The notes beneath the pieces were generated by a model that did no database searches, was not told the origin of the DNA, and saw only the letters and a list, made by a program, of their open reading frames with translations. From positions 1-11,055 of the forward strand of contig JAEZIZ010000067.1 in NCBI GenBank assembly GCA_023415915.1: a DNA stretch of 11,055 nucleotides, written 5' to 3'. A program made the translations under genes and the position numbers. Source of the DNA: Bacillota bacterium. GTDB lineage: Bacteria; Bacillota; Clostridia; Christensenellales; SZUA-584. Below, one piece after another: positions 1-7,085 of this stretch; the first letter of the stretch is position 1, and every line of letters starts with the position of its first letter.

Positions 1-208
1 TTCCAGTAGATGTGTGTATTTGTTATTTGATATGCATATATCCCCTCATTATTATGAAGCATAAAACCCGAATCAACAATGTATTTTTTTCTGAAAATGG
101 TTCAATATTCTATCGCGAATCTACAAAGCAGGAGAAATCCGATACGAAGCTTAAAGCAACAAGGTATTTCTTCATAGCAATCAGTTATAAACCGGCTGCG
201 CCTTAAAC
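1..208. other. AT-rich left-edge region without a supported gene
   Basis: This stretch is clearly more AT-rich than the genes to its right and shows no recognisable protein, tRNA or repeat. One plus-strand frame is open from the left edge to a TAA at 204-206, ending just before the hairpin at 209-244. It could therefore be the tail of a convergent gene, but its translation matches nothing I recognise and its composition is unlike that of the neighbouring genes. I leave it as non-coding with low certainty. Confidence 0.4.
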
Positions 209-244
209 AAAAAAAGCTGAAGACTAAAGCGTCACAGCTTTTTT
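209..244 (-). terminator. Intrinsic terminator of the kinase-araD unit (possibly bidirectional)
   Basis: AAAAAAGCTG at 210-219 pairs perfectly with CAGCTTTTTT at 235-244, and GAC (222-224) can pair with GTC (231-233) inside the loop. Read on the minus strand, the stem ends in a run of seven T, and it lies about 70 nt past the araD stop. Because the arms are A/T runs, the same structure would also end plus-strand transcription, as expected between convergent units. Confidence 0.7.
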
Positions 245-255
245 AATAACGGGAT

Positions 256-283
256 CCCCAGCAAGCCGTGAGGCTTGATGGGG
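256..283. terminator. Strong GC-rich hairpin downstream of araD
   Basis: CCCCAGCAAGCC (256-267) and GGCTTGATGGGG (272-283) form a stem of 11 pairs with one G-A mismatch around a GTGA loop. On the minus strand it follows the araD stop by 29 nt. It lacks an immediate T run in either direction, so it may act as an RNA-stabilising 3' stem or as the first half of a double terminator with the 209-244 hairpin. Confidence 0.55.
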
Positions 284-312
284 TGTAAATCAGCTTTTTA
301 TTCCCGCAAGTA

Positions 313-1005
313 TTACTTTTGCCCGTAGTAAGCGCTGTCGCCATGCTTTCGGAAGAAATGTTTTTGGAGCAGCGCTTTAGGCATAGAGGACTCAGAGTTT
401 AGCCTCGTCGTTATGTACGCCATCTCGGCGGCATACTCCATGACGGCCGCGTTCTCTACGGCCTTGCCGCAGGTGGGGCCCCATGCGAACGGCCCGTGGT
501 TAGCCACCAAAACCGCCCCCACTTTGAGCGGATCGATTGCTTTTTCTTTAAACGTCTCGGCTATGACAAGCCCGGTGTTTTTTTCATATTCGCCTTGTAT
601 CTCCTCGTCTGTCAGCGCTCTGGTACAGGGTATTTCTCCGTAAAAATTATCCGCATGCGTCGTACCCAGCGCGGGTATGCCGCATTTTGCCTGTGCCCAG
701 CTCGTTGCCCATTTAGAATGCGTATGCACAACCGAACGCACCCCCGGAAACGCCTTGTAAAGCTCTATATGCGTTGGCGTGTCCGACGAAGGCTTATACG
801 TTCCCTCCACTACCTTTCCGTCAAGGCCGACCACTACCATGTCATTTTCGGTCATGTTTTCATACGCCACGCCGCTCGGCTTTATTACAACGAGCTGCGT
901 CTCCTCGTCGAGTATACTCACATTGCCCCATGTAAAGAGCACTAAGCCGCGCGTTACTAGTTCAAGGTTTGCCCGCAGCGCTTCCTTCTTAACGTTCTCC
1001 AGCAT
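313..1005 (-). CDS. araD: L-ribulose-5-phosphate 4-epimerase
   Basis: This cytoplasmic, metal-dependent class II aldolase-fold enzyme converts L-ribulose 5-phosphate to D-xylulose 5-phosphate, the last step of L-arabinose catabolism before the pentose phosphate pathway. The 230-residue product matches the usual AraD length (E. coli about 231) and resembles E. coli AraD along its whole length. Visible landmarks are TWGNVS (25-30), KPSGV (42-46), SSDTPTH (73-79, with metal-site Asp75), VHTHS (metal ligands His94 and His96), HADNFYG with Asp119, NHGPFAWG with the third metal His170, and a C-terminal YYGQ with Tyr227. The frame is open further upstream, but family alignment and the ribosome binding region (GGGAGG and AGGA just upstream) place the start at the ATG ending at 1005. 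It follows the kinase by 67 nt, probably cotranscribed. The specific motifs make a fuculose aldolase unlikely. Confidence 0.95.
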   Translation of the reverse strand: MLENVKKEALRANLELVTRGLVLFTWGNVSILDEETQLVVIKPSGVAYENMTENDMVVVGLDGKVVEGTYKPSSDTPTHIELYKAFPGVRSVVHTHSKWATSWAQAKCGIPALGTTHADNFYGEIPCTRALTDEEIQGEYEKNTGLVIAETFKEKAIDPLKVGAVLVANHGPFAWGPTCGKAVENAAVMEYAAEMAYITTRLNSESSMPKALLQKHFFRKHGDSAYYGQK

Positions 1006-1072
1006 AGATTTATCCTGTCCTCCCAAGATTATATACGCAGCGATTCCGTTGCCATACCTATCGATGAGTTGC

Positions 1073-2665
1073 TCAATCGCCAATCTCCTCGGCCGCAGCC
1101 CGTTCAACTTTAAGGCTCGCTTTATACCGCTCAATAAACTTTGCAAATCCCGCTGTGTCAGCTTTATCCGGCTCTAATGTCACGCATTCTGCGCCGCCGA
1201 ACACGCGGTTTGACAGATAATCGGCAAGCGATTCACCTTGTTTGTTATTCATGTACGCCGCAAGTATCGCTATGCCCCACGCCCCGCCTTCACTGGCAGT
1301 CTCCATAACCGTTACCGGAGCGCCAAGCGCGGCGGCCATTACGCGCTGGCCTACCTCGGGCACCTTAAAAAAGCCCCCGTGGCCCGTTATTGAATCGAGC
1401 TTGACGCGCTCCTCAAACAGTATGTCCATGCCTATATTCAGCGTGGCACAGGCGGAATAAAGCTGAGTACGCATGAAATTAGGCAGGTCAAGCTTTGAAT
1501 CCGGCGCGCGCATGAAAAGCGGCCGCCCGGTACCAAGCCGTGTTATAGGCTCGCCAGAGATGTAGTTGAAGCTTACAAGCCCGCCGCAGTCGGCGTCGCC
1601 TTCAAGAGCGAGCCTGTAAAGCGTACCGTATAGTTTGTTCGTATCGAAATCCGCACCCAGCGCTTTAGCGGCGTCGCCAAGCAGCCTTACCCATGCGTCA
1701 ATATCTCCTAGGAAGTTGTTGCAGTGCACCATCGCCACAGGCTCGCCGGACGGCGTGGTAACCATATCTATCTCCTGATATACTTTCGAGAGCGGCTTTT
1801 CGAGCACCGCCATCAAGAACACGCTCGTGCCCGCGCTGACGTTGCCCGTACGCGGGCGTACGCTGTTAGTCGCTACCATCCCGGTGCCCGCATCGCCTTC
1901 GGGAGGACACATAGGTATTCCCGCTTGTAGCGTGCCGGACGGGTCGAGCAGCTTTGCGCCTTCGGGTGTAAGTACACCGGCATTTTCACCGGCAGACAGT
2001 ACTTTGGGCAATATATCCGAAACTTTCCAGCCTAATCCCCTGTCCGCAACCAGCTTGTCAAATTGCGCAAGCATATTGCCGTCGTATTGTCTTGTCGCGT
2101 CGTCTATAGGAAACATACCTGAAGCGTCGCCTATTCCGAGCACCCTTTGCCCTGTAAGCTGCCAGTGTATATAACCTGCGAGCGTGGTAAGATAATCAAC
2201 CTCGCTTACGTGCTTCTCGCCGTTCAGTACGGCCTGATAAAGATGCGCTATGCTCCAGCGCAGCGGTATATTGAAACCAAACTCTTCTGTCAGCAGTCCG
2301 GCGGCTTCCTCCGTATTCGTATTGCGCCACGTGCGGAACGGCACAAGCAGCCGGCCGTCGCTGCCAAAAGCCATATACCCGTGCATCATTGCCGATATGC
2401 CTAACGCGCCTACGGCGGTTAACGTCACGCCGTATTTTTCATACACGTCCTTTACAAGGTTTGCGTAGCAGTCGCGAAGGCCTCCCCAGATATCCTCAAG
2501 CGAATATGTCCACAGTCCGTTTTCGAGACGGTTCTCCCATGTGTGGCTGCCGGACGCTACAGGCTTATGCTCGCTGTCAATCAGCACAGCCTTTATGCGG
2601 GTCGATCCAAGTTCTATGCCCAGATATGTTTCATTAATGTTTATATCATTTTCGTTTTGCCGCAT
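1073..2665 (-). CDS. FGGY-family carbohydrate kinase, probable L-ribulokinase (AraK-like)
   Basis: This is a 530-residue ATP-dependent sugar kinase of the FGGY family, acting in the cytoplasm. Visible features are the N-terminal phosphate-1 motif GIELGSTRIKAVLID (16-30), a PPEGDAGTGM segment with the likely catalytic base Asp258, a GNVSAGTSV nucleotide loop (274-282), the GHGGFF phosphate-2 motif (428-433) and the C-terminal adenosine-motif region GGAWGIAILAAY (460-471). It does not look like classical E. coli AraB or XylB. In Clostridium acetobutylicum a divergent FGGY kinase called AraK, once annotated as xylulokinase, serves as L-ribulokinase. The partnership with araD suggests the same role here (inference). 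D-xylulose, D-ribulose or another ketose cannot be excluded from sequence alone. GGAGG precedes the ATG by about 10 nt. An internal promoter probably lies in the 193-nt gap upstream. Confidence 0.85.
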   Translation of the reverse strand: MRQNENDININETYLGIELGSTRIKAVLIDSEHKPVASGSHTWENRLENGLWTYSLEDIWGGLRDCYANLVKDVYEKYGVTLTAVGALGISAMMHGYMAFGSDGRLLVPFRTWRNTNTEEAAGLLTEEFGFNIPLRWSIAHLYQAVLNGEKHVSEVDYLTTLAGYIHWQLTGQRVLGIGDASGMFPIDDATRQYDGNMLAQFDKLVADRGLGWKVSDILPKVLSAGENAGVLTPEGAKLLDPSGTLQAGIPMCPPEGDAGTGMVATNSVRPRTGNVSAGTSVFLMAVLEKPLSKVYQEIDMVTTPSGEPVAMVHCNNFLGDIDAWVRLLGDAAKALGADFDTNKLYGTLYRLALEGDADCGGLVSFNYISGEPITRLGTGRPLFMRAPDSKLDLPNFMRTQLYSACATLNIGMDILFEERVKLDSITGHGGFFKVPEVGQRVMAAALGAPVTVMETASEGGAWGIAILAAYMNNKQGESLADYLSNRVFGGAECVTLEPDKADTAGFAKFIERYKASLKVERAAAEEIGD

Positions 2666-2730
2666 ACCCTTTTATCCTCCAAATCGACAATCTGCCATTT
2701 ATGTATAAATTGTTATTAATTGTTCCATAT

Positions 2731-2739
2731 AGTATACCA
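2731..2739 (-). promoter_or_regulatory. Candidate extended -10 promoter of the kinase-araD unit
   Basis: On the minus strand the sequence reads TGTGG followed by TATACT, that is, a TGn-extended -10 element about 65 nt upstream of the kinase start. No good -35 hexamer lies at 17 bp. This fits an extended -10 promoter or one needing an activator, and two AAAATCGT repeats lie just upstream of it. Confidence 0.45.
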
Positions 2740-2770
2740 CAGTTAATTTCAATTCTACATGCTCTTTTTT

Positions 2771-2799
2771 ACGATTTTCCTATTATTTTTAACGATTTT
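2771..2799 (-). promoter_or_regulatory. Pair of AAAATCGT direct repeats, 21 bp apart
   Basis: ACGATTTT occurs at 2771-2778 and again at 2792-2799 on the plus strand, so AAAATCGT occurs twice on the minus strand, each beside an A/T-rich flank. The period is 21 bp, about two helical turns. The repeats sit upstream of the candidate kinase promoter, where an activator would bind. Tandem half-sites 21 bp apart are the arrangement known for AraC at araI1-I2. The regulator assignment is inference. Confidence 0.35.
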
Positions 2800-2829
2800 G
2801 GCACAATATGATAAAATCTTTCCCGCACG

Positions 2830-2856
2830 AAAAAAGCTACGGCACTTATAGGCTTT
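2830..2856 (-). terminator. Probable intrinsic terminator after the yesL-like gene
   Basis: On the minus strand AAAGC (2852-2856), then a bulge and TAT, pair with GTA and GCTTT (2833-2840), followed by a T run ending at 2830. It begins within three bases of the stop codon of the membrane-protein gene. The stem is short, so some read-through into the kinase gene is likely. Confidence 0.5.
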
Positions 2857-2858
2857 CT

Positions 2859-3539
2859 TTACTTTTCTGCATGGAACGGGTCTAATATACGCTTTTTTAT
2901 TACGCCGGAAACAATATTGCAGATAATATACTGACATAGCGAGAACGTTATAAAAACAAGCAGCGGCAGGCTTGTGGGATAAAGCAGTACACACGCGGCA
3001 AGCAGCACAAGAGGAATAATGAGCAGGATGTTGCGTTTTAATTCTATGAGCGTAAGCAGTAATGAGTTTTTAATTGCCGGTTTTAAGCTAATATCTACGG
3101 TGGTTATTATCGCAAACAGATAACAGGCGGCAATATACAGCAGCGCCTCAAAGAATACTATAAACGCTATGCCCAGCGAAGAAGCAAAGCCGGCAAAGAA
3201 GTTGTATACCGCGAAGCCTGTGAAAAACACGGCTGCCATAAGCATGCCCATTATCAGCCCGGCGGCCAGGCTGCCAAAAAAGCCTTGCCGGAATTCACGC
3301 AGAAAATCGTTCCACAATTCGCAGTCGTCTTTCATCACAAGGTTCATAAGCACTTTTGTCATAGCCGATACAGACGCGGGTATGGTAATCACCGGTATGC
3401 AGAAGGCAAGGAACAGCACGTTGAGCCTTATAAGCAGCCACGCCCTTGCGCTTAACGACTGCACCAGCTTTTCCGCCTTTTCCCCGCCATGCTGTCGTTT
3501 ACTTATTTCCATCTCAACTCGCTCTTCGTTATCCCGCAT
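2859..3539 (-). CDS. DUF624 (YesL-family) integral membrane protein
   Basis: This 226-residue protein has a short hydrophilic N-terminus and about five hydrophobic segments (roughly 34-57, 88-112, 120-147, 169-187 and 188-208), ending with a basic tail. The length, topology and the segment RLNVLFLAFCIPVITIPASVSAM resemble the DUF624/YesL family, which is common beside carbohydrate ABC transporters in Firmicutes, for example in the Bacillus subtilis yes region. No molecular function is established; an accessory role in sugar sensing or transport is a guess. The chosen ATG at 3539 has GGAGG about 6 nt upstream; a second in-frame ATG nine codons later has a poorer site. It has its own promoter (3565-3593) and a probable terminator, so it may be expressed separately from both the transporter operon and the kinase-araD pair. 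Confidence 0.75.
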   Translation of the reverse strand: MRDNEERVEMEISKRQHGGEKAEKLVQSLSARAWLLIRLNVLFLAFCIPVITIPASVSAMTKVLMNLVMKDDCELWNDFLREFRQGFFGSLAAGLIMGMLMAAVFFTGFAVYNFFAGFASSLGIAFIVFFEALLYIAACYLFAIITTVDISLKPAIKNSLLLTLIELKRNILLIIPLVLLAACVLLYPTSLPLLVFITFSLCQYIICNIVSGVIKKRILDPFHAEK

Positions 3540-3564
3540 ATAGTCCCTCCCGCAATACAGCTAA

Positions 3565-3593
3565 ATTCTACCAGAAACATTGTTCTTATTCAA
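3565..3593 (-). promoter_or_regulatory. Sigma-A type extended -10 promoter of the yesL-like gene
   Basis: On the minus strand TTGAAT (3588-3593) is followed by exactly 17 bp and then TAGAAT (3565-3570). A TGG directly precedes the -10, giving an extended TGn element. Predicted transcription would start about 20 nt before the ATG. This is the best-matching promoter in the window. Confidence 0.75.
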
Positions 3594-3621
3594 CCGCCTT
3601 GCCGGCTCGGTTAAAAGCCCC

Positions 3622-3654
3622 TAAAACAAAGACACCTCCCGTTATACAGGGAGG
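3622..3654 (-). terminator. Intrinsic terminator of the transporter/phosphorylase operon
   Basis: On the minus strand CCTCCC (3649-3654) pairs with GGGAGG (3635-3640) around an 8-nt loop, followed by the T-rich tail TGTCTTTGTTTT. It lies 23 nt past the stop of the ATPase gene and upstream of the next promoter, closing the five-gene operon. Confidence 0.7.
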
Positions 3655-3676
3655 GTCCATATGATCGGCCTTGGGG

Positions 3677-4789
3677 TCAGTTGGTTATTACATTGCCCGT
3701 TTCTGCGTCGAATATATGAGCCTTTTGTGCGTTGAGCGCAAAAAATACCGGCGAGCCGGACTTTAAGCCCGACGACGCAGGGAAACGCGCAATCATCTTG
3801 CTCCCCGCAAACTCGAAGTATACGAGCAGCTCTGCGCCCATCATCTCGGATATATCGACTACTGAGCCATATGTATTGGGCTCCCGGTCGTCCGTGCGTT
3901 CTTCGATGTCCTCGGGGCGCAGCCCGACCTTCACGGCCTTGCCAATGCTTGTTTCAAGCACACCGTCTTTATTCTTGCTTTCCGGAAGCACAAGCGTCTT
4001 GTCCTGCATGTCTACCGCAAAACCGTTTGCCGTTTTAACCAGCGTACCGTCCACAAAATTCATCTGAGGGGAGCCTATGAAGCCCGCGACGAACAGGTTG
4101 CAGGGGTATGTGTACAGATTTACGGGCGTATCTACCTGCTGAATAACCCCGTCCTTCATTACAACTATCCTGTCCGCCATAGTCATCGCTTCCGTCTGAT
4201 CGTGGGTGACATATACGAACGTCGTTCCTATCCTGTTGTGCAGCTTCGCTATTTCCGCGCGCATCTGCGTGCGCAGTTTCGCGTCGAGGTTGGAAAGCGG
4301 CTCGTCAAGAAGAAACACTTTCGGGTTGCGCACTATAGCGCGGCCCAGCGCCACGCGCTGCCGCTGTCCACCCGAGAGAGCCTTGGGCCTGCGCTTTAAA
4401 AGGTGCTCTATATCGAGTATCCTGGCCGCTTCGTGCACCCGCTCGTCAATTTCCTTTTTCGGCGTTTTTCTTAAGGAAAGGCTGAAAGCCATGTTCTGAT
4501 ACACGCTCATATGAGGATACAGGGAGTAATTCTGAAAGACCATAGCGATATCCCTGTCTTTGGGCTGCACGTCGTTAACCACCTTGTCCCCTATCCTCAG
4601 CTCTCCCGACGTGATATCCTCAAGGCCTGCAATCATGCGCAGCGTGGTCGACTTTCCACAGCCCGAGGGCCCTACCAATACCACGAACTCCTTGTCGGCT
4701 ATTTCAAGGTTAAAATCCTTGACCGCATGAAACCTTTCCTTCTTGCCGTAGTACACCTTGTTTAAGTTCTTAATAGATATACTCGCCAT
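3677..4789 (-). CDS. Sugar ABC transporter ATP-binding protein (MsmX/UgpC/MalK type)
   Basis: This 370-residue cytoplasmic ATPase powers a CUT1-class sugar importer as a homodimer docked on the two permeases. All nucleotide-binding elements are intact: Walker A GPSGCGKST (40-48), Q-loop Gln86, signature LSGGQ (138-142), Walker B VFLLDE (158-163, with Glu163), D-loop SNLDA and switch His196 in THDQTEA. The C-terminal third (about 235-365) has the TOBE/OB fold region typical of MalK, UgpC and MsmX proteins. AAGGAG lies 8 nt before the ATG. It is the last gene of the operon, 61 nt after the GH65 gene. In many Firmicutes one MsmX serves several importers from a distant locus. Here an ATPase is encoded with its permeases, so it is probably dedicated, although sharing is possible. 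Confidence 0.95.
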   Translation of the reverse strand: MASISIKNLNKVYYGKKERFHAVKDFNLEIADKEFVVLVGPSGCGKSTTLRMIAGLEDITSGELRIGDKVVNDVQPKDRDIAMVFQNYSLYPHMSVYQNMAFSLSLRKTPKKEIDERVHEAARILDIEHLLKRRPKALSGGQRQRVALGRAIVRNPKVFLLDEPLSNLDAKLRTQMRAEIAKLHNRIGTTFVYVTHDQTEAMTMADRIVVMKDGVIQQVDTPVNLYTYPCNLFVAGFIGSPQMNFVDGTLVKTANGFAVDMQDKTLVLPESKNKDGVLETSIGKAVKVGLRPEDIEERTDDREPNTYGSVVDISEMMGAELLVYFEFAGSKMIARFPASSGLKSGSPVFFALNAQKAHIFDAETGNVITN

Positions 4790-4850
4790 AGCCCATTCTC
4801 CTTATATTTAATGTTTACCGCTCGCCATTAAAGAAGCTTTTTAATACAAG

Positions 4851-7079
4851 CTAACATCGCATTTCGATACCGTTAAGCTTTATGACCCTCTCTTCGCCCG
4901 CTATCCTTGTTATGCTGGTTCCTTCCCTTTCCACCGCCACTTCAAAAAGGCTGCCTTTATACTTAAATCTGAAAGAATATGAGCGCCAGTTTTCCGGAAG
5001 CACAGGCGAAAGGCTTACGCCGCTTTCGTCTATTATGAGTCCCGCAAAGCCGCTGAGCACGCAAAGATACGCTCCTCCCATATTTGCCATATGCAGGCCG
5101 TCCTTTGTATTCTGATGAGTGTCGTCAAGGTCTGTCCTCAGTGTGCGCATGAAATAATCGTATCCTTTTTTTGTATTTCCGAGCCTTGCGGCCATTACCG
5201 AAAACGTGCAAGCCGAAAGCGAAGAATCGTGAGTCGTTATCCTCTCGTAATAGCCGTAGGATCTCTTCATCAGTTCCGTATCGTGCTCTTTCAAAAACAG
5301 GCTGTACGCGAGCAGCACGTCTGCCTGCTTGCATATCTGATGCCTGTAAAGCGTCATAGGATGGTAGTGAAGCAGCAGCGGGTAACTCTCCGGCAGAACC
5401 GTAAAGTCCCACTCCTTTTTATTAAGGAAGGAATCGTCCTGCGGAGTTATTCCCTTTTCCTCGTCATACGGCAGGTACATGTTCAAATACGCCTGCTCGA
5501 ACGCCTCTATTTCGCTGCCTTTGAGCCCTATTCGTTCAACGACTGCGTTATCCGGCCCAAGGCTTTTATATATACTGACTGCCCATTTCAAGTTGTGCCT
5601 CGCCATTATGTTCGTATAGTAATTGTTGTCTGAAAGGCAGGTATATTCATCCGGGCCGGTGACGGTATCGATCCTGAACCTGCCGCCGCAAAAATGCCCT
5701 AAGTCCAGCCATAACCTCGCCGTTTCGAATATTATCTCGGCTCCTTCCCCGAACAGCAGCTCTGCGTCCCCCGTAGTCAGATAATAGTTGATAATCGCGT
5801 ACGATATATCCGCGTTTATATGATACTGCGCCGCGCCCGCCGGAAAGAACGCCGAGCATTCGTCCCCCGTTATCGTGCGCCACGGGTATGCCGCTCCGTA
5901 TTTGTGGCCTAGCTTTTTTGCGTTTTTACGCGCGGCGTCCAGATTTCTGTAACGGTAAAGCAGCAGCTTCCTCGCGGTGTCCGGGTCGGTAAGCGTATAA
6001 AACGGGTGTATGAATATTTCCATATCCCAGAAATAGTGACCCTCGTAACCTTCGCCCGAAAGCCCTTTTGCAGGTATCGAGCTGCCGCAGAAAGCGCTCT
6101 GGCATATCAGCTGGTATATGCAGTACCTAAGGCTCAGCCCTGCGCCGTCGTCGGAGTCTATTTTAACGCCTGCTTCGCTCCATCTTTTATCAAGAAACGC
6201 CCGCTGCTTTTCATATAAACCGGCAACGCTTTGCGTATGCCGCTCTGCGAGCTCAAATGCAGTCCCCTTCAAATCGCCGCAGCTGTTTGAATCGATAAAA
6301 AACACGTACTTTAATAGCCTTACAGACTCGCCTGCCGCCGCGCTTGTCTTTATCGCCGTCCTGGCGCACATTCCGTTAAGCGAGTATTCAAAGCCGGCTG
6401 CTTTTGAAACCGTGTGGCAGGAGCACGTTGCGACGCCTATGCCTGAGCGCACGGTCTCCGACTCGAGGTAAACCCTGCCTTCGCTTACCTCGCCGCGCAG
6501 AAAGTTCAAGTTCCTGTCCTTTCTGCTGTTCGTCCTCGGGTCTTCCCCGTCCGAATAGTTCATTACGTCGGCGCTGTCGAACGATACAAAGCATATTTCA
6601 CCGTCGAAGTTTATAGGCGTAACGGTGTAATCAATTGTGAAGAGCTCCCGTACGGCAAAAGACGCCATCCTTTTAATCTCTATTTCAATGCGCCTGCCGC
6701 GGGGCGACTCCCATACCACGCTCCTTGTTGTGACGCCGTTTTTCATGTCAAGCGTTCTGTCAAAGCTTATAACGCCGCCGCTGAAGGCGTTGAACGTCTC
6801 CCCTTCTATGCTTAAAATTATCGTCTGGCAATCGTGTACGTTTACAATCGACTGCTTTTCTTCGGGAAATCCGGACAGCTTTTCTTCGTACCTTATGTCG
6901 CGCGTGTCATAGCATCCGTTTATGTACGCCCCCCTTATGGTATCCGGCGAATCGTACCCTTCCTCGAAATTTCCCCTTACTCCGAAATATCCGTTGGAGG
7001 TTGAAAACACGGACTCGTTCTTAATTAAAGCCTGCCTGCCAAGCTCGCAGTCCCTGATGATCCATTTGCAATGCCGCAT
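4851..7079 (-). CDS. Glycoside hydrolase family 65 protein, inverting disaccharide phosphorylase
   Basis: This 742-residue protein has the GH65 layout: an N-terminal beta-sandwich (about 1-270), a linker, an (alpha/alpha)6 catalytic barrel (about 310-680) and a small C-terminal beta domain. GH65 phosphorylases use phosphate to split alpha-glucosides (trehalose, maltose, kojibiose, nigerose and others) into beta-D-glucose 1-phosphate and an acceptor sugar. The general acid is Glu478 in TGPDEY (474-479), and FWDME (350-354) matches the conserved barrel segment. KQAD (584-587) and HDSSLS (617-622) fit the phosphate-binding region, supporting phosphorylase rather than hydrolase activity. No signal peptide is seen, so it acts on imported sugar. 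Its AAAGGAG overlaps the end of the upstream permease gene, 6 nt away, implying translational coupling. The acceptor cannot be told from sequence alone. The nearby pentulose genes suggest a glucosyl-pentose (inference). Confidence 0.92.
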   Translation of the reverse strand: MRHCKWIIRDCELGRQALIKNESVFSTSNGYFGVRGNFEEGYDSPDTIRGAYINGCYDTRDIRYEEKLSGFPEEKQSIVNVHDCQTIILSIEGETFNAFSGGVISFDRTLDMKNGVTTRSVVWESPRGRRIEIEIKRMASFAVRELFTIDYTVTPINFDGEICFVSFDSADVMNYSDGEDPRTNSRKDRNLNFLRGEVSEGRVYLESETVRSGIGVATCSCHTVSKAAGFEYSLNGMCARTAIKTSAAAGESVRLLKYVFFIDSNSCGDLKGTAFELAERHTQSVAGLYEKQRAFLDKRWSEAGVKIDSDDGAGLSLRYCIYQLICQSAFCGSSIPAKGLSGEGYEGHYFWDMEIFIHPFYTLTDPDTARKLLLYRYRNLDAARKNAKKLGHKYGAAYPWRTITGDECSAFFPAGAAQYHINADISYAIINYYLTTGDAELLFGEGAEIIFETARLWLDLGHFCGGRFRIDTVTGPDEYTCLSDNNYYTNIMARHNLKWAVSIYKSLGPDNAVVERIGLKGSEIEAFEQAYLNMYLPYDEEKGITPQDDSFLNKKEWDFTVLPESYPLLLHYHPMTLYRHQICKQADVLLAYSLFLKEHDTELMKRSYGYYERITTHDSSLSACTFSVMAARLGNTKKGYDYFMRTLRTDLDDTHQNTKDGLHMANMGGAYLCVLSGFAGLIIDESGVSLSPVLPENWRSYSFRFKYKGSLFEVAVEREGTSITRIAGEERVIKLNGIEMRC

Positions 7080-7085
7080 TTGTTG

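Noticed and set aside
12..206. Plus-strand open frame of 64 codons starting with GTG at the left edge
   Set aside because: It is open to the window edge and ends just before a terminator, but it has no ribosome binding site, an odd composition and no resemblance to any family I know. It is kept only as a possible gene tail.
496..945. 149-codon plus-strand frame opposite araD
   Set aside because: It lies wholly antisense to a confidently identified gene, and its composition is that of a shadow frame.
1028..1056. TATAAT on the minus strand between kinase and araD as an araD promoter
   Set aside because: No -35 match, and the transcript would start inside the ribosome binding region of araD, leaving no usable leader.
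1006..1146. N-terminal extension of araD of 47 codons
   Set aside because: It overlaps the 3' end of the kinase gene, has no match to AraD, and the internal ATG at 1005 has a proper ribosome binding site and gives the normal family length.
2755..2994. 79-codon minus-strand frame across the end of the yesL-like gene
   Set aside because: It overlaps the yesL-like coding region out of frame and runs through its terminator. The basic, Cys/Tyr-rich peptide looks random.
4815..4850. A/T-rich near-palindrome between the GH65 and ATPase genes as a terminator
   Set aside because: The ATTAAAGAAGCTTTTTAAT segment has almost no loop and weak pairs. It is unlikely to stop transcription within the operon.
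5091..5633. 180-codon plus-strand frame opposite the GH65 gene
   Set aside because: It is antisense to the conserved catalytic domain, with no plausible family features and no ribosome binding site that I could see.
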